In this document: piece after piece, positions 34,501 through 49,500 of the stretch
How the letters are laid out: every line of letters starts with the position of its first letter
Position numbering within the stretch: the stretch's first letter is position 1
From: Branchipolynoe longqiensis
Taxonomy: Eukaryota > Annelida > Polychaeta > Phyllodocida > Polynoidae
Length of the DNA stretch: 64,000 bases
Reading direction: 5' to 3'
Assembly: GCA_030323885.1 (NCBI GenBank)
Contig: CM059193.1
Location: 57,494,042 to 57,558,041, forward strand
Notes under the pieces: generated by a model
What the model saw: the letters and a program-made list of their open reading frames with translations, nothing else
Databases searched by the model: none
Told to the model about the DNA's origin: nothing
Position numbers and translations under genes: made by a program

Positions 34501-37500
34501 ATAGTCCGATGAAAAAATTTCAAAACCAAAACAATTATCTAGATTTGATTCTACATATCTACCTACCTTAGATACTGATGCACTTATTAAACATTTACCG
34601 GCACATACAACGGAACACTGAGTCAATTAATATAACCTGTTACTGCAGAAGCCACTGGTGATAGAGTTTTGGCAAGCTTGCCAAAATTAATTTAGCATGT
34701 TTCCATTTCAAATATCTCAAAAGTTTGTGATTTAAAATAAAAGTTACTTCAAACAAAAGTAAGGTAGATTATAATGAACAACTTAATATGTTTATCTCAG
34801 AAAATGAGAGAAACTCAAAACCCATCGGACTATGCAACTTTAAGAAAGTGCGAAAATCATGAAAAATTGCTAGTTTTTAAATACTCCTATTTTAGTGTAT
34901 GTTCAATTTTAAACTACCCAGGAAGTACTGTGAATGAACTAAAGGTTTGCTCTTTATTTGATTAGCAAAATTACTTGGGCTGTAGACGGCCAATTTTAAG
35001 ACAACACACCAAAGGCTAATTAGCACATTTATTTGCATCACATTAATCAGAACAAGTACCACAACATACAGTTTTGCTTTGCTTGTCACTAAATTTCTCT
35101 GTGGCGGAGTGGTTAGAGTGTCTGACTTTTTTCTAGGTCAGACTCCTAATCTGAGGGTCGGCGGTTCTATTCCCCATGCCCCCAGCTCTGCCAATTTGGA
35201 TTTCCACCGCTGTGTATAACTTACAGCGTCATCAAAGGCCGGTTGCTCTCATACCATGTCTATGTGGTGTGGGAGGTTACAAATCAATTGGGTCGGTAAA
35301 AGTGTAGGCTCAGGCTTTCTATCGACCAGCAGTGGAATGAGGAAGACCAGTCGTCTATGACTGAAATTTCCCCTGCTTAAACAACTAATGGACCCAACAA
35401 CAAAAAATTGCCATTGCATACACAGGCTATTAATAGATACTGTCAGAAAGGCCACTAGAGTAGCTTTAACTTGGTATATAATAGACATATGAGCCTTTCT
35501 CAAAAGGTGCTAACTCTTCCTTTTTTTGTCAATAGTAACGATTGACACAAAACAGCACAGAAATGGTTACACTGAAAACATAAGGACATTTGCTTCAAAT
35601 CAATATGTATTCTATTGGGATTATGAAACACCATGTAAAAAAACAAATCAGTTTATCCTGAGCAAATGCATAAGTAGACAGTGTGTTGATTGTTACTATT
35701 GGTCGGTACTGGTGGAGCTGTCTGGAATGCAAATGAGTCTATGTTAATGGTGGTGCATTGGTCTGCTTGGGGGGGGGGGGGGGGTGTATAGAGCCGGTCT
35801 CAGAGGTGCCAGAGGCCGGGTGGTCGCAGGAATTGTATTAAAAGTTAGCTGGATCAGTTAAAGGTTTCATCGAGAGCATTTAGTGTGTCTTCAGCCTTGT
35901 TTTTGTTTGCTTTCTTTCTCAGTTCATCAAATCTGTTTCAATATTAATAAGTACTGTGCGTTTGGAACCATCCACCCTTATTCTAAATAGGGGTGATCGA
36001 ACCTGTTATCTATTATAGACTAATGCCAACAAGCAAACAAACAGTAATTCTGCCAACAATCAAACACACACTAATGCGATTGTATTGGTCATTCACACCT
36101 ATTCAGGATAGGTGTGAATCTGTTGTCTATTATAACGCCAACAAGCAAACATACAGTAATTCTGCCAACAATCAAACACACACAAACGCGATTGTATTGG
36201 TCGTTCACACCTATTCTGGATAGGTGTGAATCTGTTGTCTATAATAACGCCAACAAGCAAACATACAGTAATTCTGCCAACAATCAAACACACACAAACG
36301 CGATTGTATTGGTCATTCACACCTATTCAGGATAGGTGTGAATCTGTTGTCTATTATAACTCCAACAAGCAAACGGACAGTAATTCTGCCAACAATCAAA
36401 CACACAAATGCGATTGTATTGGTCATTTACACCTATTCTGGATAGGTGTGAATCTGTTGCCTATTATAATTCCAACAAGCAAACAAACAGTAATTCTGCC
36501 AACAATCAAACACACACTAATGCGATTGTATTGGTCATTCACACCTATTCTAGATAGGTGTGAATCTGTTGTCTATTATAATGCCAGCAAGCAAACAAAC
36601 AGTAATTCTGCCAACAATCAAACACACACAAACGCGATTGTATTGGTCATTCACACCTATTCTAGATAGGTGTGAATATGTTGCCTATTATAACGCCAAC
36701 AAGCAATCAGACAGTAATTCTGCCAACAATCAAACACACAAACGCGATTGTATTGGTCATTCACACCTATTCAGGATAGGTGTGAATCTGTTGCCTATTA
36801 TAACGCCAACAAGCAAACAAGCAGTAATTCTGCCAACAAGCAAACACACGTTAATTAGATTTCTTGGGTTCACAGATCGGTGCCTCCACGTGGGCCACCA
36901 ACATCGGGGCGCCCATGTTTGTCGGCATTGCTGGGTCGGCGGCAGCCTCTGGGATATCCGTCGTCATGTTCGAATGGCATGTGAGTAGGCCAACACATCT
37001 CAGTCTGCTGGGGAGAGTTGGCTAGTTGGCTCAGCTCCCAATTCATGCCACCCCAGCTGCATGGGCGATTATCCTAAAGAATAACTAGTGTAATAGGTCG
37101 TGTATGTCCAGTTCTTCCCTGATCTCTCTAGTAGTATCACATAGATGGAATAACCACAAACACAGGAACGTACACTTCCAATGTTTATTCTTATGGCCCT
37201 GTCACATTACGACGTATCTCGCCAGCGCCCCGACAATGCCAAAAATCACTTTTTTACGTCGAGATACGTAAAACTTTTCATCGCAGGGCGAAAAGTTGGA
37301 CGTATACATACCGTATACACAGCATATGGCCAACGTATGACCAATGTATGGTTAATATACATCCCATTGAAAAATGCTCGAATTACGCACGCGGTATGTT
37401 CACAGAACGCCGGTGAACGTTATATACGTTATTCGATCGCCAGAACTATGCGTTATATCTTACATATGTCAAGACAAGCTGGAGAAACGCTAAATGTATG

Positions 37501-40500
37501 TTAGACATACGTTAGGCGTACGTTATCCATATGTTGTCAGTACGCGGACTGTACGTTCCCACTGCCTTTAAAGTAGGTCAACGTAGTGAACAATATTTGA
37601 CTAACGTACGTCTAATGTACATCGACATATGCCTAGCGCTTACATAACGTACGGCGAACGTAAAATCCACACGCTGTCGAACGTTGTCGTTCATCGAAAG
37701 TTTTGTGCATGCACAAAACTTTGCTGAACCCCTGACGTGCGACGCCGTATCTCGATGAACGTTGACGTACATTGACGTATACCAACACGCGCCTAACGCG
37801 CGCCTAACACATACTGACATATCCCGACATAGCGGCAAAAAATCACATACGTCGACGTATGTTGGCGCAAAGCATCGTAATGTGACAGCACCATTACTCT
37901 CCACCCATCATGGCGTCACAAGATCACGTGACTCGCCCCCTGACCAGCCAGGTCGCAGGTAACCTCTCATGGTAGGAGTAGCCCAGGCCCAGTACGGACA
38001 GTCCATACTGGGACCCGCCCACTAGCTAGCATGCCACCATCTGATGCAGAAGAACTGCAACAACAGACGGCGTAGTTCCTGCAGCCACCGCGTGGTGGTG
38101 GAGCTCATGCAGACTCCTACACGAGTTACTCCCCCAGCACTGCCTCTGTGACAGGGCTGCCCCTGGGACAGGGCTGCCTCCATGACAGGGCTGCTAAACA
38201 CCCATTACCAGATTACTGACATTAGACAAAAAAGTGTTGAGACGCCACAGGTTATGGAAAAATACCACAAGTTATTGCCAAATAATGCTAGATATATTGT
38301 TCAAATATTTATCTATCATAGCCCGCTACATTTTTGTTGTTGGGAGGGTGGGTGGGAAATAATTTATTACAGTAGGCCTAAATCACATAGATTAATATAC
38401 TTTGAAAATCAAATCGAGAGCATTCAGTTGTGGGCCATCTTGTTCCTTTTGCATTCTCTCCCATTTCATCGACTGTAAACTAAGATAGGTTAACACTGTA
38501 CGCGGGAACCAGGAGTTCCACCGCTTGTTTATATTTGAGTCATGCCCAAGCAGCAAGTGCTTGGATTTAGACATGGTTGCCATTCACCCCTATTTTGGTA
38601 AAGGTGGATCTTTCATCTAAGTATCCGTGTGAAATTTGTTGTCCATGACACAGTACCTGATATTCCACTCGGCACCATGACCTGATATCCCACTCAGTCA
38701 CATTATCCTGACAATGAGTCAACCAGTCCTTGTCCTATCCTAATAATGCCAAGCGCCTGGCTAGGAAGCGAAAAGTATCTAATTGACTCGACCAGGGTTC
38801 GAAGCCACAAACCCATGGGTTCGGATCCCCCGATCTCTCAAAACGGGAGATGGACGCTCAACTCATTCAGTCATCCCGTCTGGTCTATGACCTTTCATGT
38901 TGCCAATACATGAAACCCGCAATAAATAAACATATCAGTAAACATCTGTCGCTTTATTTAGGCGATGTTCATGCTGATCCTACTCGGGTGGCTGTTTCTA
39001 CCTGTCTATCTGGCCAGTGGGGTAAGTATTAACCAGTTATTGCCTGATATCAGCAATACTGCCCGATGAGATTAGCTAATTCGCACCTTTCTCACCCATA
39101 TTTGGACATTACAATAACCCATATTTACCATGCTTCTCAGCCTTATTTACACATGATTCCAACCCATATTTACACCCACGCCTCACCCATATCTACACAT
39201 GCTCCTCACCCATATTTATACATGCTCCTCACCCATATTTACACATGCTCCTCACCCATATCTACACATGCTCCTCACCCATATTTATACATGCTCCTCA
39301 CCCATATCTGCACATGCTCCTCCCCATTTTTACACATGCTCCTCACCCATATCTACACATGCTCCTCACCCATAGGTGCTCCTCACCCATATCTACACAT
39401 GCTCCTTACCTATATCTACATATGCCTCTCATCCATATTTACACATGCTCCTCACCCATACCTACATGTGTTCCTCAGCAGTATTTACACATGTTCCTCC
39501 CCATATTTACACATGCTCCTCACCCATACATACAAGTGTTCCTCCCATATGTACACATGCTCCTCTCCATATTAACACATGCTCCTCAACCATATCACAT
39601 GTTCCTCCCCATATTTACACATCCTCCTCACCCATACCTACACATGCTCCTCAGCATTATTTACACATGCTCCTCCCCATATCTACACATGCTCCTAACC
39701 CCTATCTACACGTGCTCCTCAGCATTATTGACACATGTTCCTCCCCATATATACACGTGTTCCTCCCATATTTACACATGCTCCTCCCCATATTAACACA
39801 TGCTCCTCAACCATATCTACACATGTTCCTCCCCATATCTACACATGCTCCTCACCCATATCTACACATGCTCCTCACCCATATCTACACATGCTCCTCA
39901 CCCAGAACTACACATGCTCCTCAGCAATATTTACATGTGCTCCTCACCTGTATTTACACATGCTCCTCCCCATATTTACACATGTTCCTCCCCCATATTT
40001 ACCCATGCCTCTCACCCATATTTACACATGCTCCTGACCCCTAGTAGCACATGCTGCTCTCCCCTATTGCCCAAAGCTCCCCACCTCTCCTTGCAACAAC
40101 TAAGGTTCTGTCCTCTGATCCTCACCCATTTTAAAATACCTGAGATCCACCTTCTAACAAGCCTCTGCTACCACCACAGTGCACCACCATGCCCCAGTAC
40201 CTGAAGCTGCGCTATGGCGGACAGCGGATCCGGATATGGCTCGCCGTCATACACACCTTCATAACAATCATATCGCAGATAGCCGTGAGTACGGCTGACT
40301 ATCTGTTGAAGTCCCATAGAGTCTGATGGTTTTCAGTTTCTCTCATTTTCTGAGATAAATATATCGGGTTAATCTACCTTACTTGAGTCTGAAGTAACTT
40401 TTTTTTTTCTTCTTTTTTTTGTAAATATTTTGATTCATCTGAATACATATTTTGTCAGCGCCGAGGCACTGGTCTTCCAGCCTCCTACTTTCATTTTAAA

Positions 40501-43500
40501 TGGCTAGCTTTTGAGATATTTAAAGTGTAAACACACCAAATTAATTTAGGCAAGAATGCCAACACTTTTATGCAAAAGGCTTCTGCAGTAACAAGTTATA
40601 TTAAATTGCCTAAGTGTTCCCTCCTTGAAAATTGCACCAGTTTTTAAGTTAATTATGTGGAATCAAATCTAGATAATTGTTTTTGGTTTTGAAAATTTGA
40701 TGTTTTCATCGGACTATGCAGCTTGACTGTCACACATTTTTGATTCAGTGTCTTGTCTTATCGGAAATGCTTTCCACTGCCCACAGGGGAATAAATAGGC
40801 TTCAATGCACTATATATAAAATATACTTGAATGTACCATTCACTAAATAGGAATGAATGCATTATTTATTAAATAGGCTTCAATGCAGTATTTATTAAAT
40901 ATACTTGAATGTGCCATTCACTAAATAGGCTTCAATGCGCTATTTATTAAATAGGCTTCAATGCATTATTTATTAAATAGGCTTCAATGCACTATTTGTG
41001 AAATAGGCTTCAATGATCATTCATTAAATAGGCTTCAGTGCACTGTTTGTTAGATATACCTCAGTGCACCATTCTTTAAATAGGCTTCCATACATTATTT
41101 ATTTTATTTGTTGATCATATGGTTTATTTAAATAATGTATGGTATGTAATAATTTAATGGCATTAAATAAGAACATTCCTTGAAATAAAAGAAGTTAAAT
41201 AATTTACATAACGTACTTCATTCACTTCTGATAGTTAACTTATTCCTTGATTTTATTGATCCGATTATGTGTTGCATGTGTTTAATTCATTGCAGTATTT
41301 TAGTCAGATTATATATGTGTATTTATGAGGAGATATGGTGGGAGCGGAGGGGGGAGGAGAGTGGAATGGAGGGATGAGGGGCTGAGGATGGAGGAGGGAG
41401 GAGAGAGGGATGGAGGGATGAGGGGTCAGGGGATGGAGGAGGGAAGGGTGAGGGATTGGGGAGGGAGGAGGGAGGAGAGAGGGGTGCAGGGATGGAAGGG
41501 TGAGGGGATGGAGGAGGGAGGAGAGAGGGATGGAGGGAGGAGGGAAGGGGAGAAGGGGATGGAGGAGGAAGGAGAGAGGGGTGGAGGGATGAGGGGTTGA
41601 GGATGGAGGAGGGAGGAGGAGCGAGGGATGGACGATGAAGGGTTGAGGATGGAGGAGGGAGGAGAGAGGGATGGAAGGGTGAGGGATTGGGAATGGAGGA
41701 CGGAGGAGAGAAGGGTGGAGGGATGAGGGGGTGAGGGGATGGAGGAGGCAGGAGAGAGTGATGGAGGAATGAGGGGTTGGGGATGCAGGAGGGAGGAGAG
41801 AGGGATGGAGGGAGGAGGGGTGAGGATGCAGGAGGGAGGAGAGAGATGGAATGGTGAGAGATTGGGGATGGAGCAGGGAGGAGAGAGGGGTGCAGGGATG
41901 GAAGGATGAGGGGATGGAGGAGGGAGGAGAGAGGGATGAGGGGTGAGGGGAGGGAGGAGGGAGTTGAGAGGGATCGAGGGATGAGGGGTGAGGGGAGGGC
42001 GGAGGGAGTTGAGAGGGATCGAGGGGTGAGGGGAGGGCGGAGGGAGGAGAGAGGGATGGATGAAGAAAGGAGGAGGGGACACTTGTACAGCATCGCTACT
42101 TGCCATCAGGGTCAAATGTATGCTGGTGCCTTGTTCATCACAAAAATCTTCAACTGGGACCTGTACCTGGCTGTTGCTCTCATCCTGTCTCTCACCGCAC
42201 TCTACACAATTATAGGTGAGTAGACATTCCAGTCATTCAACAGTAAACAGTAAATGTGCTGTTCTCTGTGGTGGAGTGGTTAGAGTATCAGACTTTTGTC
42301 TAGGTCAGACTCCTAATCTGAAGGTCAATGGTTTGATTCATCATGCCAGCACATCTGCCAATGTGGATTTCCACCACTGTGTATAACTTATGGTGCTATG
42401 AAAGGCCAGTTGCTCTCATACCATGTCAATGTGGTGGGAGACTGGGAGACTGGGAGATTAACAATCTTGTGGGTCGTTAAAGGTGCAGGCTCCATCTTTC
42501 TATCGACCAACTGTCTAATGTTGAAAACAAGACTATTCAGACTTATCCATGAAAATCTTCCAGAACAAAGCAAAAATATATATTTATAGGTAAGGGTGTC
42601 ATTTCCACCCATCACCCACCACTTTCCGTCACAAATTTGGAGCAAAAAACTCAAAAAATCGGATGGGTATAATTTTGGGGGGGGGGGGGGTTTGTTTAGT
42701 AACCCCAAAACACAAAAAGAAGACATCGACTATTGGAGGTCGGCATGGGTATCTATGGCGCATACCACATTCGCATTCGCATGCCGCTTACCATATACTG
42801 CGTATATGGAAGTGGTGGATGGATATTTGATTTACTGTGCACCACGTGGTTGCCATTGTTTGTGTGTGACGTCAGTGATTTGTGGTAACCTTCAGCATGT
42901 TGTCTTACAGGGGGACTGACAGCTGTCATATGGACAGACACAATCCAGACGGCCATCTTGGTTGTGGGAGCGTCCATTTTGGCGGGCATCAGTAAGTAAT
43001 CCAACGGTTCCATCACAAAAGGTCACAAGAGAAAAGCTCCCAAGACAAAAGCTCACAAGACAAAAGCTCACAAGACAAAAGCTCACAAGATAAAAGCTCA
43101 CAAGACAAAAGCTCACAAGATAAAAGCTCACAAGATAAAAGCCCACAAGACAAAATATCCAAAGGCAAAAGATCACAAGACAAAAGCTCACACATTTAAT
43201 GACAAAAGAGGCAAAAGGTCACAAGCTTTAATCAGAGGCGTTACCAGAGTCAGTTAAATTGTTCTCAGCTATCACACCTCATTTCACGGCTGGTTAGCTC
43301 GGTGTCAGGATAATGTGACTGAGTGGGATATTGGGTCATGGTCCCGGTGGCCTGATTTCCCAGTGGGGCAGCACTATAAAATTGTCATGAGTGCGTACTA
43401 TCACAAGTCGGTACCCGTCCTGATATGACCTTAGATGTTGTTAGGATGTAAAACAACAAACAAACAAACCTCATTTCACACCTCCTGAAGCACACATATT

Positions 43501-46500
43501 AAATATGTGACTAACACATTTAATTTCATCTAATTGTATTATAACTCTTATCACTGGAAAGATGTGTTTGTTTGTTGGGGTTTCATGTCCTAGCACCATC
43601 CATAGTCATATCAGGACCGATACCGACTTGTGACGACAGTGTCCACTCATGGCGACTTCATAGTTCTGCCCCACTACCACGAGGAGATCAGGCCACCAGC
43701 ATCATGACCAGATATCCAACTCAATCACATTATCCTGACACTGAGTGAACCAGTCCTTGCTCTATCCCAATAATGCCGAGTGCCAGGCTAGGTAGCGAAA
43801 AGTATCAATTTTGTAAGTCATTGGTTTAACTTGCCCGGGATTCGAACTCCGCACGGGAAGCCTGCGCTCCAATGATTCAGCCACCGTGTCCGGTTCCATT
43901 GGAAAGATTGAATTACTATTAAAATGGTCATTAAATTTAGATTCTAGGACAAATATGAAGACAGTTATGTCTTTTTGAAAGTTGACAATTGGGGTGAATT
44001 TTCTGTCTGACCGTAAGACCAGTCCCTTAAGAAATTCATTTCAAAATAGTCCAGCTTATTATACCTTTTGTATACAATTTCTTTTTTAAATTTAGTAAAC
44101 TTTTGTCTCTTTTTTCATTCAGGGTGCAGCTTTTGGTTTGTGAGCTTATGTCTGCGCACCAACCCAACACAATACAAAAGACACGATTGTACAGGCACGT
44201 TCAGTATTGCTTGTCGGGGTGATGGGAATTTGAAATATTGTGTCTATAGTTGAATTCGAACTCACACCTGTTGCCATTCTGTGATATTGTGTTAACCACT
44301 ATACTTCCTAGGTGCCCTGATGCAATCACCCTATTTATGCCTATGTATGTGTATTCAGTCCCTTGCCTGAGAGGTCAGTGCAGACTACTACACTCGTCCC
44401 CCTGGAATTGTAAGCCTTTTAAATGGTTTACGTCCATAAGTCGTTAAACGTTTACAATTACATACAAACAGGCAATGCACCTATTATATGCATACACAGG
44501 GTAGGTTCAACAATGATACAGCTGGAGCTTATACAGGATTCATGTTACGGCAACCAGTTGTAAAATGGCTAAAACTTGAATCTGTGGTTGTGTAGGCAGG
44601 CTATAGTGAAATCAATACAGACAAAGTGAAAGGAAGAGTATCAAGTGTAAAGAAGAAGAGAGAGTCAAGCCCTCTGATTTATTATTTATATGGTTACATG
44701 GATTCATTGTAGAGTATCACCCCACCCCTTTCCCCCAATGGGAAACAAGCATTCTTGGCCCTACCAATAGGGATTCAGCATTCCTGGTCCCCATGGATAC
44801 CAGTGGTCTGCCCACCACCACCAAGCTGTATGGCCCCATGGCCACTACCCTTGACCTTTGAGTGTGGTGATCACTATCCCCGCAGAGGGGGTAGGCCCGA
44901 GTGCCATCACACCCAGACCTGCCAGCACCACTATGCCTATTTACATCCCACTCAGGCACCACCAGCCCTTACATATATATATACATACATGCGCCTGGTC
45001 ACATACACCGATCAGTAATAGAACATTTGCATTCCCCCTTTGCCGTATTTCGGAATATTTTACACAGTGTCATAGGGATAGGGGAGATGAAAATGGAAAT
45101 ATTACAATATTGCACCTAGAGCAAAATTCCAAACCAAACTACACTTCTTTTCATTCCAGGGCTAGCATGCTAACTATTACACCACCCAGGCTCCCTGATG
45201 CAATCACTCTGTTCACGCCTACCTTTCTATGTGGCTCCATGGAATTCCAGGGCTAGCATGTTAAGCATTACACTACCAATGCGCACTAATGCAAACACCC
45301 TATCCCCGCATACCTGTCAATGTGAATCCTGGCCTGAGAAGGCAGTCTTCTTCTTGGCTGTCCATCGGTGACAATGATGACTGCAACTCATCATTTGTTC
45401 TGAACTTGTCAATGAACGATGGGTCCAATTTGTGCTCAGAATGTGTTGCTGGCACATTGGACGTGTGTGCAGCTGCAGTAAGAGTCTGGTAGGTGAAGAA
45501 GACGATCTTTCCTCTCCTGATGCTTTTGTTTAGCTTGAGATTGATTGATCGGTGGTTTCTTTACCCCGTGTTGTCAGGATAGGCCATATTCACAGTGAGA
45601 ATTGTTTGATTTTTATTCAACTATCGCTTTTACATATAATCTAAAAGCATACAATCAATTAATATACACTCATTAATTTAAAAAGCTCACAATCATATAA
45701 TTTGTGGTCAAGGTAAATACAATTCTAGCTGAAAGTAAAAGTCTATATTATTATGAATTGATCAAATTGCATTAATAAACTATTTGGGGTGGTACAGACC
45801 AGTTGTCCTCAAAAAGGCTCAAATGTTTCCTTGTTTTACTTTAGTAAAAAGGTCTTGCATGCTGCTTGCAGTGTAAAACTGTTGGCCCAGGGCCAAGAAT
45901 CCACACAGTTTAATACAAATGTGGGGACTGACAGCCAATACATTCAGGGGGAAGGCCCCCCTTGAGTAGGAAAGAATTGTAAGCCACGAGTGGCCAATAT
46001 GGCAGCAGCTAAGGAGCACTTGGTCCTCCATGAAAGTGTGGTGGTTTTCCCACAGACAGTTCAAATTCATGAAATTTGTGAATGTTTTCATCCCACTTGT
46101 GTTGCCATTTGGATTTGATATGGATGGCTATTAGTGGTTTCAGATCAGAGTGGGGTATCAGACACAGTTCAACATCAGAGTTGAGAGCCTTTTTCACAAC
46201 CCGACAGCTCGTTCCTTTCCTCAAATGCCGGCATGGCCAGGCGCCCAACACACGTGGATGTCATACCCATCTGTTGCCAGCTGGTTCATTTAGCTTGAGA
46301 TTATATAAACTCAGTTTCAAAATACAAGTATAGACAACGACCCTCACCACCTCTAATTGAAAGCCTTTTAAATGGTTTTACTCATTTAATTTAATTTGGT
46401 TAAAGCTTACAACTAAAGACGTCAGTTTCGACTACTACAGCAGTGACATTGAAGCGCAATCACATGCGACTACTCATGGGTTGCTGGGTCATTCTCAAAA

Positions 46501-49500
46501 CAGGGCACTAAAGATTTGGTTTCCACGTTATGATGCTGATAATTCATTATATCATTTATTGATAGCAAGTCAAATGATTATTGTTGCCTCTGTGTATTAA
46601 GCATCTTAGCAATGCTATATATATATATGTAATCTATCCCACAAAAGAAATCACAAGTATACTTGTATGATTTTGTGCTAAAGTGAAAATACGAAAATTT
46701 ACGCATCGACACCATGCATTTACCCAAACTTTCTTTTTCAAATTTGCTTAAACTCTTTTCTTGTACGATATATAACCTTGTTTGCTTAACTGCAATCAAT
46801 CAAATCTTGATTGACTTTGTTGTGTATGTTAAAATAATGTTCTGGGTGTGTCTTTGATTTCCGTGTTACAACAGTGATATTAACGTATTGCTCAATTTGT
46901 CTATATCAACAGGACAGTGAAAAAGTAATTTTTTTTCAACTCAGACATATGCACAACATATAAACAAACCTTCATATGAACATGGATTCTGCTATTATTT
47001 GGAATGCAGTTTGGCTATTATTTAGAAGGTTTTCACTTTTGGTTTCCATTGTAAAGTCATCGGCTGGCAGCTGTAGTTGTGTAGGCAGGCTAATAGGAAA
47101 TCACTACAGGCAAGTAGAAGTAAGGCAGAGTATAGAGTGAAAGGTAGAGAGAGCTTGCACCCTCAGGTTTATTATATAGTGGTTTTAGAATTCAAGATGG
47201 CCTGTCACATTACCAGATCCTCCAATCAACAGTAAGCATTCACATGTCCACCAATCAACAGTATTCATTCTAGTATCCATGCCTTGGTTGTTTTGACCTA
47301 CCTGCCCTGTTGTGTCTGGGTGTGCAGTGATCCGTATCTAACATTTGGGGGGTATGGGCTGTGAGCAGAGCTTCTAAGGCCCTATCATACTAACAGTAGT
47401 GCCCCTCTCACACTATCTATAGAATACACAATGTCTATTTAATCTAGGTAGAGGATCACCAGCACTACACAATACCACATGCATCTGGTCACATTACATC
47501 ATTTACCTTATATTTAACATTTGTAATCCCATATAGACCAGTTCACATTACCTACCGATGTATAATTATCAGAATATTTTACAACGTACTCCGCCCCTCC
47601 ACTTCTTACCACCTGCCCAGCGGCGTAGAAAGAAGTGCACAGTACTACGTTGTACTTACATTACCCATTACTCGTCACACTTTAGTGCCCAGATTCAGAA
47701 TGACCCTGTGCTAGCAGCTTTGTTCCCTTGCACAGTCGAGTATACTTAAGGCTTGGTACAAAGCATCACATTATTGGACCATATATGGAGAGCCATGTAG
47801 GGCTGGACCAGTGTAGGTGTTCCTCTGCGTGGCATGCACCACTGTGCTTAGGAGCGATCAAGGTATTAAGCCAAAGACCCTATAATACTAAGACGGCTCA
47901 CTCAGCTTGTACTGTGTAATCAAAATGATAAAACCCACCACTTGGTGCGCTGGCTGTTCTCTTGGTTAAACAGTTGCTATATTATATGTATAAATGTATA
48001 TATGAATGTGAAAGATGTGTGATGATGGCGATGCTGATGATGATGCTGATGATTATATGTATTTGTTCATAGCAATTTCATATTGATGTGTATTCATACT
48101 TACCTATCTCATGTATAATATAATTGTATGTGTTTACATGTGAAACACTAACCAGCAGCCGGGCTGATCAAACCCACCACAAGGTGGCACTGCAAAATTT
48201 ACATTACTGTGGGAGAGATAGGGAGTGAGCAGTCTTAGTATTATAGGGTCTTTGATTAAGCCCATAAGCCATGAAGCATTAAGCGTATAACATATACCAA
48301 TCCCGGCATCTATTTTGGGATCGATATTTACATTCCTTAAGCATACATAATTCAAATAAAACTATCAAAATGAGATGTCGGTACATAGTTATTGCACAAT
48401 ATAAGCGTACATTGACGGCTTTTGGGCTTAACGCCTTGACGACCCCGATGATGTAATGATTTGTGCCAAGCCTGAAAGTTTACGCGGTTGTCGTGGGGAA
48501 CTAAGCTAGACCCTGCACACTTTCATCACCAGAGAACCATTTTGCCTGCCACTGGTCATGACCTTTTCACTAAAGTAATACAAGAAAACATTTTTGCCTT
48601 TTTGAGAGCACTTCATCTGTACCACCTTATAAAGTCTATTTCACCCATTTTTTTCAATCAACAACCTTTAACTTTTATCTAGAATTTGATTTCCTTTAGC
48701 GACAAATTATATAACTCGGAGCTTTTTAAATTCACAGTGTCTTTTGACACATAATTGATTGTATGCTTTTGCACTCTGTAAAAGTGATGGCTGAATAAAA
48801 AAACAAATAATTATTGCCGTGAATATGGTCTATGCTGCCGACACGGCGTAAGGAAACCACCAATCAATCAATCAATCAAAGCCACCGGTCATTGCAGCGC
48901 TCAACCAGGTGGGCAGTTGGGAGACGATGGAGTTCCTCTACCGGCGAGCCGCTGCTAACTACTCGCACCTCGGCCATGCGCTGTATCGGAATCACTCATG
49001 CGGCCTGCCCCGGGAGGACGCCTTCCACGTGTTCCGGTCCGTTGACTCCGACTACCCGTGGCCCGGCATGCTTGGCGGCCTCACGATCCTGGCACTGAAT
49101 GCATGGTGCACAGACCAGGTGAGTCACGTGACCGTCCTTTTGTTTGTTTGTTGGGAGTTTTTTTTTAATTGACATCCTGGCTCACATCTAAGGTTGTTTT
49201 GTTCATTTGTTTTTGTTTTACGTCCTAGCAGCATCTAAGGTCATATCAGGATGGGTACCCACTTGTGACAGTGCGCACTCATGGCAACTTTAAAGTGCTG
49301 CCCCACTGGGAGACCATGCTGCCAGCACCATGACCTGATATCCCACTCAGTCACATTGGTCGTAATGCGAAGCATTACGTTTGATGCGATGAAAGGAAGA
49401 GTCCCTCCCCTCACCCCCTGCCCCTCGCGCAGCATTTGCGCCTCGCGCGACGCCCGCTGCTCCCCTCGCCCTCCCCCCGCCCTGAGCATTCACGCCTCCC

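Noticed and set aside
35993..36988. Tandem open frames encoding a 37-residue repeat
   Set aside because: Unit length varies 110-112 bp, so frames change between units; the last one crosses exon 3 out of frame.
39066..40204. Open frames of 130-220 codons in intron 4
   Set aside because: They follow the 23-bp minisatellite ([14 protein letters not shown] repeats) and only by chance run near exon 5.
41323..42223. Ser/Pro-rich minus-strand and Gly/Glu-rich plus-strand frames
   Set aside because: Polypurine minisatellite; the plus frame runs into exon 6 in the wrong phase.
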